DNA of 64,000 nucleotides from GCA-003244245 sp963822695 (GTDB lineage: Bacteria; Actinomycetota; Actinomycetes; Mycobacteriales; Pseudonocardiaceae), in contig CAWGJH010000006.1 in assembly GCA_963822695.1 (NCBI GenBank), forward strand, positions 124,001 through 188,000, written 5' to 3'. The first letter of the stretch is position 1. Each line of letters starts with the position of its first letter. The position numbers and the translations under genes are program-made. The notes beneath the pieces are model-generated. The model did not search any database, was not told the origin of the DNA, and worked only from the letters and a program-made list of their open reading frames with translations. Shown here piece by piece: positions 18,282-26,084 of the stretch.

Positions 18282-19310
18282 ATGAATGTGGTGACGAACG
18301 TGGCGTTGGCCGGCGACCTGGCAGGCACCGCCGCAACACCGGCCAACCCCGAGCAGGCGGGCGCGAAGCGGGACGAACAGGTCTCGCTGGTTCCGATCAG
18401 TTCGCTACGCGCCGCCGACTCACCGCGGCTGACCGGCGAAAGCGACGAGCATGTGCGGGTGCTGGCCGAGTCGGATGCGGTGTTGCCGCCGATCACTGTG
18501 CACCGGGGCACGATGCGGGTGATCGATGGCATGCACCGACTTAGCGCCGCACGCCTGCGCGACCAGACCGAGATCGAGGTGCGGTTCGCCGACGGCGATG
18601 ACGACGACGTGTTCGTTCTCGCCGTCCAGTCGAACATCAGACACGGCCTGCCGTTGACGTCGTCGGACCGGAAGGCGGCAGCCGAGCGGATCCTTGCCTC
18701 CCATCCCCGGTGGTCCGACCGCAAGATCGCATCGGTGACCGCCCTGTCGCCATCAACCGTGGGGTCGATGCGGCGCCGTTCGACTGACCGAGATGGACAC
18801 TCGAACACCCGGCTGGGCTAGGACGGCACGGATCGACCGCTGAGTACCGCGGCGGGCCGTGCCCTGGCCCGTGACCTGTTTGCCGAGCGGCCGAACGCCT
18901 CGGTCCGGGAAATCGCCACCATCGCCGGAATCGCGCCGTCCACCGTCCACGATGTTCAGCGACGGCTACGCGAAGGCAGAGAGCCCGTGCCGCCCAACCA
19001 GCGGGTCAGCGGCGAACGAAGTCCGCAGGCGCGCTCGAATGTCGGTGGTGCCGCCCCGCCGCCGCCGCGCGGTCGTAGCGAGCCCTCCCTGAGCGACCTC
19101 ACCGCCGACCCGGCGTTGAGGCTCACCGACGCGGGACGCGCGCTGCTGCGGCTGCTGAGCACCGAATCAGTTCTCCGGCAGCGGTCGGCGCAGCTGGCGG
19201 CCATCGTGCCTGCGCACCTGGCGGGATCGGCCGCCGCGCTGGCGCGCCGGACCGGTGATGCGTGGGACGACCTCGCCAGCAAACTGGAGCAGTTGGCTCG
19301 CTTAAGTTGA
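18282..19310 (+). pseudogene. StrR/NovG-type pathway-specific activator split by an in-frame amber codon
   Basis: The first part has the ParB-like N-domain of StrR/NovG antibiotic regulators: VPISSLRAADSPRLTGE, ITVHRGTMRVIDGMHRLSAA, then VLAVQSNIRHGLPLTSSDRK and helix-turn-helix SDRKIASVTALSPSTVGSMR. At 18819-18821 a TAG follows ...NTRLG where relatives read through to RDGxxRPL. The same frame then continues with DGTDRPLSTAAGRALARDLF and a second helix-turn-helix (REIATIAGIAPSTVHDVQ) to a stop at 19308-19310, with no start codon between the amber and 18987. So the gene lost its C-terminal half by one nonsense change, or is read through. The N-terminal part alone is 179 residues. Candidate former activator of the peptide cluster that follows. 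Confidence 0.75.
18778..18806. promoter_or_regulatory. StrR-type recognition site inside the regulator's own coding region
   Basis: GTTCGACTG at 18778-18786 and CACTCGAAC at 18798-18806 are separated by 11 bases, matching the StrR consensus of GTTCGAcTG-N11-CagTCGAAC at nearly every position. It sits just before the amber codon of the StrR-like gene. Because the codons here also encode a conserved stretch, chance contribution from coding constraint is possible. I found no second such site in the window. Confidence 0.45.
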
Positions 19311-19431
19311 CGTCCCCATCGCGCCGGTACGGCTGAGCGGCGTGTCGCACGAGACGCGATCCACGCCAGGAAGGGCGACCACGCCATTTCGGCGCGGTTT
19401 TCTTGTTCGGGGGAGCCGTATTCTCCTACCC

Positions 19432-19676
19432 TGCCTCGGACTATCTGAATAACCGGGTGCGAGAACTCCCACCAGCCCACGAGACAACGGAAACGGGCGA
19501 TGAAACGCTTCACCTCACCCGGACACGCGCAACAGTTCCTGTCCACGTTCGGCGGGATGTCATCACACTTCCGCCCCCGCCGCCACCGGCTCAGCGCCGA
19601 GCAATACCGCCACGAGATGGCCTCATGCTTCACCACCTGGAACCAGGTCACCGGACTGACCCCGGCAGCCGCTTGA
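19432..19676 (+). mobile_element. 3' remnant of an IS6-like transposase gene
   Basis: Two frames joined by a one-base shift near 19460 give YLNNR, then CENSHQPTRQRKRAMKRF, then GHAQQFLSTFGGMSSHFRPR and FTTWNQVTGL, ending at TGA 19674-19676. The ENSHQPTR...MKRFTSPGHAQ block is typical of the C-terminus of IS6-family (IS240-like) transposases. Only the last ~80 residues remain, and no terminal inverted repeat was found. It marks the left side of the peptide cluster. Confidence 0.65.
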
Positions 19677-19699
19677 CCACGGCGCCACAGCCACCCCAT

Positions 19700-19850
19700 C
19701 CTGACCCAAAGCTGCCCCGGCACCCTCATCAACAAACAACTTCACAGTGCCTATCAGGCCATCTCCTATCTCGGCTTCGCCGCACCCTTCCTGCTAACTA
19801 GCACACACCGCCTCGGGTGTGCTGCACTGGGCTATGCGGGCATGGGTTGA
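19700..19850 (+). pseudogene. Possible C-terminal tail of a membrane transporter
   Basis: One frame encodes LINKQLHSAYQAISYLGFAA followed by PFLLTSTHRLG and a stop at 19848-19850. The tail, with one hydrophobic segment, resembles the last helices of MFS exporters. There is no start, and the frame is short, so this is offered only as a possible relic between the IS6-like fragment and the ATP-grasp gene. Confidence 0.25.
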
Positions 19851-19948
19851 CCGGGCGCTCCCATCGAGCGCGCCCGCGTCTAGGGCTCGCCTGCGATGAC
19901 AAGTTATTCTGTGATTCCGTTGTGTCCAGTCAACACGAAGGGACGGGA

Positions 19949-21334
19949 GTGAGCGTGAACGTGATTTCACCAGTTTTCCGACGTATCCAGGACTTGCTCA
20001 GATCGGATCCCGCGACATTAGCCAAAGCCGACGCCGAGTTTTCGGCCATCCGCCAGGCAAGAGGATTTCACCACGAAGGCCGCTCATATCCCGTGTCACT
20101 GCAGCCGTTCGTGTTGGATCATGAGTGGGCCGACGCCGCAAGGTCAGCGTCAGAGGGGCTGCACCGCGTCCTTGAGCGCGTTGCCGATCTTTACAGGGAA
20201 GACGAGGGGGTGCGGAAATTCTTCGGACCCTACCGACGCGCCGAGCGGTGGCTCACCGCCGCCCCATCCGTTCGGCCCTGCGCCGGTGTCTGCAGATTCG
20301 ATGGCGTGTTCATCGATGGAACGTATCGCGTCATGGAGACTAACACGTGCTGCCCTGGCGGAGTGATTAAGGTAGGCGCCCAGTTTCCGCTCTGGCAATC
20401 TGTTGTCGCGGAGATGCTGGGCATCCGGCCGCCGGAATCCGGCGGTCAACCCTTCGTTACCGATCCAATGCTGTTTGTTCGGCACCTTGTGAGAATGCAC
20501 GAACTCCAATTCAATGCTTTTCCAGCGAGCGCTGGGGTAGTCAGCCTCAACGGTCGATATAGGAATGAGATTGATTTGACTGTGGCAGGGTTAGGTGAAC
20601 TCGGTGTTCCAGCACGACACCTGGACGCGACCGAACTACGACGAGTGAGTGGTGGAAAAGTGTCAGCGGGGGGCTTCGAGGTCAGCTTAGCTTACCACAA
20701 GCTCGACCAGTTGGAATTCATTAATTCAGCCGACTGTTTTGACTACCTTGACGCGGGAGCCGCAGGAGATCTTTGTTTCCTCAATCCTTTGCTCGCGCAG
20801 TGCGTACTAGAGGACAAGAGCGTGCTCGCGCTCATCTCCGACCCTCGGTTCTCCGACAGGTTCGACACAGCCGACCAGTTCATTATCGAACGACACGTCC
20901 CGTGGACGCGTCTAGTTACTCCCGGTAACGCTACCGATCCCGAAGGCCGCTTAGTCAGCTTACCAGAGTTCATAATTGATCAAAGAGCGCGATTGATCAT
21001 CAAACCATGTAACCTCACCAGGGGCGAGAACGTCACTATAGGAGCTCTGGCCACAGCGGACTCCTGGAATGCAACCATAGGACGAGCGATGCGGTCGCGT
21101 GATTATGTAGTTCAACAATACCTTCCGCTACCCGCGATGGAGGTAATAACAGGTAATCCTCCACAAGCTCAGCACATGGTGTACGAGCTGGACACGTATC
21201 TGATCAGTGGTAGATACGCAGGATTCTTGTGCCGCACATCGATCGATCCCATTGTGAACGTCGGCCGCAGTGGAATTATGGTGCCGGTCGTAATCGAGCG
21301 AGCCGCCGCTGACGGTGGATGGCCGCCCGGGTGA
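19949..21334 (+). CDS. Circularly permuted ATP-grasp / glutathionylspermidine-synthase-like ligase
   Basis: A 461-residue protein. The mid-N region has FDGVFIDGTYRVMETNTCCP, resembling the substrate-side Asn-containing loop of circularly permuted ATP-grasp proteins. The C-terminal part has LIIKPCNLTRGENVTIGAL (ATP-binding Lys and flexible loop), VVQQYLPLPAMEV and a closing YELDTYLISGRYAGFLCRTS. These enzymes activate a carboxylate with ATP and form an amide or ester. GTG at 19949 is used because GGGACGGGA lies just upstream. Only 24 bases separate it from the next ATP-grasp gene, so they form one operon. GC content is visibly lower than in the core genes. The substrate is likely a peptide or amino acid of the YcaO cluster (inference). 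Confidence 0.8.
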   Translation: MSVNVISPVFRRIQDLLRSDPATLAKADAEFSAIRQARGFHHEGRSYPVSLQPFVLDHEWADAARSASEGLHRVLERVADLYREDEGVRKFFGPYRRAERWLTAAPSVRPCAGVCRFDGVFIDGTYRVMETNTCCPGGVIKVGAQFPLWQSVVAEMLGIRPPESGGQPFVTDPMLFVRHLVRMHELQFNAFPASAGVVSLNGRYRNEIDLTVAGLGELGVPARHLDATELRRVSGGKVSAGGFEVSLAYHKLDQLEFINSADCFDYLDAGAAGDLCFLNPLLAQCVLEDKSVLALISDPRFSDRFDTADQFIIERHVPWTRLVTPGNATDPEGRLVSLPEFIIDQRARLIIKPCNLTRGENVTIGALATADSWNATIGRAMRSRDYVVQQYLPLPAMEVITGNPPQAQHMVYELDTYLISGRYAGFLCRTSIDPIVNVGRSGIMVPVVIERAAADGGWPPG

Positions 21335-21358
21335 TTTGAAAGGACTTATGGTGCGACA

Positions 21359-22297
21359 ATGTCCGATGTATGGTTGCTAGATCGATACGACGAGAGCTGG
21401 GAGATGCGCGCATTGCGGTCGGCCCTCGTCGAACGCGGTGTAACTGCGGAGATCATCGATTGGGCGGAAGTCTCGCCCACAGGTCAGCCGCCCGGCCTGC
21501 TCCATCACGGCATGCCCTGCCGGATACCGAAGGCAGCATTCCTCGAATCACGGGTGTTCACTCGCCATACTGAAGGTGATTCGACGCTTCTCTACGACTG
21601 GCTGGAGATGCTCGAGGAGGCTGGCACGAGATTTTACAACCCGGTCGCTGCCATCCGCCGAGGCCGAAACAAAATTCGACAGGCAGAAATACTGGTGCGT
21701 GCCGGCCTACCGGTGCCCCCGACCAGAACGGTGCGATGTCAGGCTGATCTGGAGCGATGCCTGGTGGACTGGGGTGACGTGGTCCTGAAGCCAGTTTTCG
21801 GACATGCATCCTTAGATGTCGTGCGCATGCGCGTGGACGGGCCAGGGGCCGAGCCAGACAGCAGGCTCGGATTGCGGGAAGAAATAGTTTCTTGGCACCT
21901 TCTTCAACATTACGGCCTCATGGTGGCGCAGCAATACGTTTCAAATCCTGGGCGCGATATGCGTGTGACCGTCCTCGGTGACACGATCGCTGCATGCGTA
22001 TACCATGTGAGCACCGCTCCAGACCGGGCAATTCGACATTTCCTTTATCCACTTCAGTGGCAAAAGGCGCCACTAACCGAAGAGGTTGAGAATATCGCCC
22101 GGAAGGCGGTCAAGGTGTTGGGACTCGAGATTGCTCTTCTCGACATACTAGAGGGACCGCAGGGGCCAGTCATTATTGAGGTCAACTGTAGCGGATCGAC
22201 CTGGGGTCGAATCGACGGTACGGACATGGATCTCACCACTGGTGGCATCACAGCTGTTATTGCGGATCATCTTGTTGAATTGGCCACCAGGACATGA
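21359..22297 (+). CDS. RimK-type ATP-grasp ligase
   Basis: A 312-residue ATP-grasp protein of the RimK/glutathione-synthetase kind: NKIRQAEILVRAGLPVPPT, VVLKPVFGHASLDVVRM (ATP Lys), MVAQQYVSNPGRDMRVTVLG and the metal-binding VIIEVNCSGSTWG near the end. RimK-like ligases add amino acids to carboxyl groups; in RiPP pathways related enzymes form cross-links or tail peptides. The Shine-Dalgarno AAAGGA at 21338-21343 is rather far from this ATG, and a 10-codon frame starting at ATG 21348 overlaps the start, possibly acting as a small leader. It converges with the MFS gene. Confidence 0.85.
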   Translation: MSDVWLLDRYDESWEMRALRSALVERGVTAEIIDWAEVSPTGQPPGLLHHGMPCRIPKAAFLESRVFTRHTEGDSTLLYDWLEMLEEAGTRFYNPVAAIRRGRNKIRQAEILVRAGLPVPPTRTVRCQADLERCLVDWGDVVLKPVFGHASLDVVRMRVDGPGAEPDSRLGLREEIVSWHLLQHYGLMVAQQYVSNPGRDMRVTVLGDTIAACVYHVSTAPDRAIRHFLYPLQWQKAPLTEEVENIARKAVKVLGLEIALLDILEGPQGPVIIEVNCSGSTWGRIDGTDMDLTTGGITAVIADHLVELATRT

Positions 22298-22328
22298 TGC
22301 TAGTTCAAAAAGTCCGATCAAACGTGGT

Positions 22329-23624
22329 TCAGGCCAAACTGGGCTCAACGGCTTGCGCAGGCATGTCTCGGAGGTGACGGACAGCTGACGGCATTATCCA
22401 AAATACCGCAGTCGCAGCGACCGCGCCGCTCACGGTCATTGTCATCGCCAGGCCATTTAGTGTGCCGAGTATATTAACGAACAAGCTCGCCACCGCACCG
22501 CCGGCAAGAGCACCGAGAGGGGATGCACCCCAGTTAACAGAACGCGCCGCAGCGTGAACGCGACCTTGCTGCTTGGATGGTGTAACGACTTGACGCAACG
22601 TCGTTACTTGGGCGTTCCAAATCGGCAGCCACGGGCCTGTTAGACCAACCACAACCGCGAGTATGAGCGCCGGGCTACCCACCAACGCTAGCGGCGCTAG
22701 CATCCAGCAAAAGCCCTCCATGCATATGCTGACGGTCAGCGTTGGACCGAGCCCAATGCGGCTCACCAGCCTTCGAACTCCTAGTGCGCCGAAGATAGAT
22801 GTTCCGGCACCGATACTGAGCACCAATCCCAGCACACCTGGTGATAGGTGCAGTGCTCGATAGGCGAACAGCAGGAGGACCGTTCGGGCCATGTTATTGC
22901 CGACATTTCTCGTGGCGGCGGCCAAAGTCAGCGGACGGAGTAGTGGGTGCCGGAATACAGTTCCCAAGCCCACGCCAATTTGACGCCACGCTATCCGGCC
23001 CGGAGCATGGGTAGGACGTGGTTCTTTGTTCCGAACACGCAAAAGTCCAATGATAGACGCCAGAAAGGACACTGCATTCGCTGCTAGAGCACCCGGCGCG
23101 CCTATAAATTGAATAAGCAAGCCAGCCAATCCGGGTCCAGCGAAACGAGCTGCGCTGTTGGACACTTCCAATACAATGTTGCCTTCGGCTAGGTCTTGGG
23201 AACTGACCAGGCTCGGAAGGTATGACTGATAGCCAACATCGAACACTACCGCGCACGCGCCCGCCAATATCGATACACCGAAGACTTGTGCGAGTGACAG
23301 ACGGCTCAGGACGGCCACCAATGGAATGCTGGCGAACGCAATTAACATCACCAGGTTGGCCGTCGTCAACACGGTCTGGCGGCGTATCCGGTCGAGGACG
23401 ACACCCGCGCCAATCGCTACAATCGGAGTAGCTGCCTGTGTGGTTGTGTTAAGCAGGCCCACCTGGAAGTTGCTGGCATGCAGTACCAAGATCGCTAAAG
23501 AGGGCATAGCAAACAGTGCAATATAATCGCCGACTAGACTGATCGACTGGCCTAACCATAGGCGGCGAAAATCAGCGTGCCGTACGAGGAGGCTATGAGG
23601 TTTCAGCCAATAAGCGCGTCTCAT
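22329..23624 (-). CDS. MFS-type transporter, probable exporter of the peptide product
   Basis: A 431-residue protein with about twelve hydrophobic segments and the MFS start pattern (RRLWLGQSISLVGDYIALFA). An Arg-containing loop follows TM2 (VVLDRIRRQTVL), and a central basic loop separates the two halves. It resembles the MFS_3 (enterobactin exporter-like) group. It overlaps the TfuA stop by four bases (23621-23624) and so belongs to the ycaO-tfuA transcript. Its position suggests export of, or self-protection against, the product of this cluster. Confidence 0.85.
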   Translation of the reverse strand: MRRAYWLKPHSLLVRHADFRRLWLGQSISLVGDYIALFAMPSLAILVLHASNFQVGLLNTTTQAATPIVAIGAGVVLDRIRRQTVLTTANLVMLIAFASIPLVAVLSRLSLAQVFGVSILAGACAVVFDVGYQSYLPSLVSSQDLAEGNIVLEVSNSAARFAGPGLAGLLIQFIGAPGALAANAVSFLASIIGLLRVRNKEPRPTHAPGRIAWRQIGVGLGTVFRHPLLRPLTLAAATRNVGNNMARTVLLLFAYRALHLSPGVLGLVLSIGAGTSIFGALGVRRLVSRIGLGPTLTVSICMEGFCWMLAPLALVGSPALILAVVVGLTGPWLPIWNAQVTTLRQVVTPSKQQGRVHAAARSVNWGASPLGALAGGAVASLFVNILGTLNGLAMTMTVSGAVAATAVFWIMPSAVRHLRDMPAQAVEPSLA

Positions 23625-24385
23625 AGAGGCTCCGTGGATTCAAGATGCTCTAGCCACTGCCAGCTGTTGGTCCGCTCAAAGTTGAACAGTGGGAGCGTCG
23701 GTGGTGGTTTAAATCGACCGGCACAAACCAGGGACAGCGTTTCTTCGGCGTCCAATCGCTTTAGGTCTGGCTTGACCTCGCGCACAAACTGTCGCAAAGC
23801 TCGCATCTCTTCTTCGGGTAGTGCTAGTCGATGGCCCGCGTCAATCAAAGCGGCCCAGTGCCTATCCGCATAATACCAAGATTTTGCCAGACGCTCCAGA
23901 CACTGCCTGCTCGTATCAGAAATGAGACTTCGCGCTTGGGCCACCGACAACCCATAGCGAATATTGACAAGCGCGTCAGAGACGCAACGGTATCCCGACT
24001 CGGCAGTGCCATGTGCAACGGCTACCTCATCATCATCCTCGTAAACTTCGTCGCGGTAAGCCAGGAAGATTTCCCCGTGCCCATGCATCCCGTAAAGGTG
24101 TAGCTCAGCAGCTCGAAGTGCTCCCATACTGGAGCAACCGACAACGGTTACACCTCGACTGAGTGCGTAGAGGATCTCCTTATGCCACACTGCAGGTATC
24201 CGCTCGAAGTACCCATCAATCAGCACGATGAAGCGTGAATTGTTCCGGGCAGCACGGTAGACATCACCTACGCTCGCTGGAGGTAAGATATGAGCGTCAA
24301 TGAGCTTCGATGCTGCTGATGCCGGAAGCGTAGGACCGAGAAATACTACTGTGCCATCTTCCGCTTTCATGACGAATCGAGCCAC
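23621..24385 (-). CDS. tfuA: TfuA-like partner of the YcaO enzyme
   Basis: A 254-residue protein with the TfuA core: VVFLGPTLP near the N-terminus, then the conserved IVLIDGYFERIPAVWHKEIL and GVTVVGCSSMGALRAAELH, followed by a long helical part. TfuA proteins partner YcaO cyclodehydratases in making peptide-backbone thioamides (known for methyl-coenzyme M reductase, thioviridamide-like and thiovarsolin-like peptides); TfuA is thought to deliver sulfur. It overlaps the ycaO 3' end by 19 bases and the MFS start by four, one coupled operon. Confidence 0.9.
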   Translation of the reverse strand: MARFVMKAEDGTVVFLGPTLPASAASKLIDAHILPPASVGDVYRAARNNSRFIVLIDGYFERIPAVWHKEILYALSRGVTVVGCSSMGALRAAELHLYGMHGHGEIFLAYRDEVYEDDDEVAVAHGTAESGYRCVSDALVNIRYGLSVAQARSLISDTSRQCLERLAKSWYYADRHWAALIDAGHRLALPEEEMRALRQFVREVKPDLKRLDAEETLSLVCAGRFKPPPTLPLFNFERTNSWQWLEHLESTEPL

Positions 24386-25644
24386 TGAGCACGTGCGCCG
24401 GGTTTACACTGACCGTAAATGCCCTCCATACCTGGGATCAGTACCTTGACCACAGGCACACCAATCTCGTCGCGAGTCAAGTCCACGGCGACCACTTGAT
24501 CGCAGCCGACATCCGAAATCCGATTCAGTAAGAACTCGAGGTCCTCGGCAAACGAATGATGTTCTGGCCGAGCCTCCAGGCGCATCGACTCGGTGGCCGG
24601 GATGTGTGCCATCTCGGCCCGTACCCTTGCGACGAGATTGTCGTCGCGTGTGTGCGCGAGTTCTACACGATGGATGTCGTCTCGACTGCCGGATATATGC
24701 GCAAGACGCGTCTGGGCGGCTTCGGTTATGGCACGTACCAAGGCGACGGCCGGGGATAGATGGCAGCCGAATCCATCATGCACCCCTGTGCTGCGCATGC
24801 CTTGGTAAACGTCATCTAGAAGGGTGCAGCCATAAGCAGGTACGCCAACATCAGATGTTATGTCCCAGACAGCCAAAAACGCTCCGGCTTCTCGCAATTG
24901 AGCAAGCAAGGAGACAGCCGTCCGATCTGTAACCGTATTAAGATCGACCCGGCGTGGATCTGTAATGGCCCGCCACAAATACTCGGCGTCCCGCTCGATA
25001 ACCTCGCAGATGGCGTGAATAGTAGCCTCGAGTAGGTGATTTCCGGACGCAAGGCCGTTAGAACTGCGGTGAAGCCACGCGAAGGTAGCGGTGTATGTGA
25101 AATTCGTTGACACCGTGTCGAATGGAACCAGGGTCTCCCTACCGTTAATTAAATTGCACCCTGCTATCCATGAACCGACAGCAGTCTTGTCAACCTCACC
25201 GTCATAAACGAGTGGCAAGCTGTTCACATCGAGGACACACGTCGCTCGGCGAAGAAGAGCCGCGTATGAATCAATACAGCGGAGTTCAGAAAGCTGCTCC
25301 GCGTGCCATAACTCGATACTCTCCATGAGGGCAGAAACCCGTGCGCTGGCCGCATCCAGGCCCTTACCCATACTGACCACCAAGGAACGGGACAACGGGC
25401 GAATGGCGGCGTATACAGGAACACCAAGCGTATCGAGACCTGTAAGGTTAGCCAACCGGGTGATGCCCACATGCGGCATCACCGAGCGCCACTTTTTGAA
25501 TGTGTCCTCGGGTGCCCGCAACCGATGAGTTCCTAGCGTGTAATTCCTGCGGGAATCGGTGCGCGAGTCAGCCCTAGCTACCGCATCGTACTGAACCGAG
25601 GGTTCACAGTTAATCTCTTGATATTCTCGTGCATCGGCTCTCAT
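24367..25644 (-). CDS. ycaO: YcaO-domain enzyme (thioamide or azoline-forming)
   Basis: A 425-residue YcaO protein. ATP-binding acidic motifs characteristic of the family are visible: SARVSALMESIELWHAEQ (SxxE...E) and LLEATIHAICEVIERDAE (ExxxxxExxE), and a later QTRLAHISGSRDD. It lacks a Pro-rich C-terminus (the tail is GARAQWLDSS), and no E1-like partner is present, so it belongs to the TfuA-dependent rather than the azoline C/D-type arrangement. The expected reaction is ATP-dependent phosphorylation of a backbone amide of the precursor and replacement of oxygen by sulfur. The start ATG at 25644 lies 187 bases downstream of the precursor stop, beyond a hairpin. Confidence 0.92.
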   Translation of the reverse strand: MRADAREYQEINCEPSVQYDAVARADSRTDSRRNYTLGTHRLRAPEDTFKKWRSVMPHVGITRLANLTGLDTLGVPVYAAIRPLSRSLVVSMGKGLDAASARVSALMESIELWHAEQLSELRCIDSYAALLRRATCVLDVNSLPLVYDGEVDKTAVGSWIAGCNLINGRETLVPFDTVSTNFTYTATFAWLHRSSNGLASGNHLLEATIHAICEVIERDAEYLWRAITDPRRVDLNTVTDRTAVSLLAQLREAGAFLAVWDITSDVGVPAYGCTLLDDVYQGMRSTGVHDGFGCHLSPAVALVRAITEAAQTRLAHISGSRDDIHRVELAHTRDDNLVARVRAEMAHIPATESMRLEARPEHHSFAEDLEFLLNRISDVGCDQVVAVDLTRDEIGVPVVKVLIPGMEGIYGQCKPGARAQWLDSS

Positions 25645-25779
25645 GAGCGTCCATATTTAGAGTGTAGAGAAAGCCCGCCGATTAGCGCGACTTATAGGCT
25701 CTGGTGAGAGGTGCTGCTTTAGGGCGCGACAGCCTGAGGTCAACCTCGCGCAAGCCAGGCCCTAACGACCGAAGGCAAC

Positions 25780-25814
25780 GGGGTCGGCTGCGCCCGACTG
25801 GTGCAGCCGACCCC
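25780..25814 (-). terminator. Hairpin between precursor gene and ycaO, attenuator/partial terminator
   Basis: GGGGTCGGCTGC (25780-25791) is complementary to GCAGCCGACCCC (25803-25814), a perfect 12-base stem with an 11-base loop. It lies 16 bases past the precursor stop, in the transcription direction of ycaO. No U-run follows. In RiPP operons such hairpins let precursor mRNA accumulate while reducing downstream enzyme mRNA. Confidence 0.7.
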
Positions 25815-25830
25815 GCGCTGCCAAGCGAGA

Positions 25831-25971
25831 TCAACGCAACGATGCTGCTGCGCCAGCGCTCTTCACAGCGTGCTTGATAGTGGCTGCTGCGCCAGCGCTC
25901 TTCACAGCGTGCTTGATAGTGGCTGCTGCGCCAGCGCTCTTCACGTCGTGCTTGATAGTGGTAGCGTCCAT
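25831..25971 (-). CDS. RiPP precursor peptide with three tandem 13-residue units
   Basis: A 46-codon gene on the minus strand, ATG at 25971, TGA at 25831-25833, with the strong ribosome binding site GCAGGAGGC seven bases upstream. The product is a short start (MDAT), three consecutive copies of a 13-residue unit (TIKHDVKSAGAAA once, TIKHAVKSAGAAA twice), and the tail SLR. There is no classic leader. Position beside ycaO-tfuA, codon phase of the repeats (39 bases) and the promoter make it the likely substrate. Repeated cores are known from thiovarsolin-type YcaO-TfuA clusters. The unit contains Thr, Lys, His, Ser, Gly and Ala but no Cys, so azole formation could only use Ser or Thr, and thioamidation is favoured. 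Confidence 0.85.
   Translation of the reverse strand: MDATTIKHDVKSAGAAATIKHAVKSAGAAATIKHAVKSAGAAASLR
25844..25960. repeat. Three 39-base tandem repeats within the precursor gene
   Basis: Units 25844-25882 and 25883-25921 are identical, and 25922-25960 differs at two adjacent bases that change one Ala codon to Asp in the encoded peptide. Their length is an exact multiple of three. Near-identity of copies suggests recent duplication or gene conversion rather than ancient divergence. Confidence 0.95.
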
Positions 25972-26021
25972 AATGAAGCCTCCTGCGGTCGATGAACGGT
26001 ACTTCATGTAAGCGACAGGAT

Positions 26022-26051
26022 ACTATAACATTGAGCTAGTTTGACTGTCAA
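26022..26051 (-). promoter_or_regulatory. Housekeeping-sigma promoter of the precursor gene
   Basis: Reading the minus strand, TTGACA (26046-26051) and TATAGT (26022-26027) are separated by 18 bases. Both are close to the -35 and -10 consensus of the principal actinomycete sigma factor. The expected start is about 8-10 bases downstream, leaving a ~40-base leader before the precursor ATG at 25971. It is the strongest promoter seen in this window. Confidence 0.8.
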
Positions 26052-26084
26052 CGGAACTTGCGTGAAGGAATGAGAAGGGGCGCG

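Noticed and set aside
18819..18821. Recoding of the TAG as an amino acid (pyrrolysine or suppressor).
   Set aside because: No suppressor or pyrrolysine gene is seen, and nearby relic genes make a simple nonsense change more likely.
19817..19948. Upstream extension of the first ATP-grasp gene to a start at 19817.
   Set aside because: The added 44 residues are Cys/Arg-rich without similarity, and a ribosome binding site sits directly before 19949.
25844..25960. CRISPR-like direct repeats.
   Set aside because: The 39-base units are contiguous with no spacers and are in phase with a small gene, so they are coding repeats.
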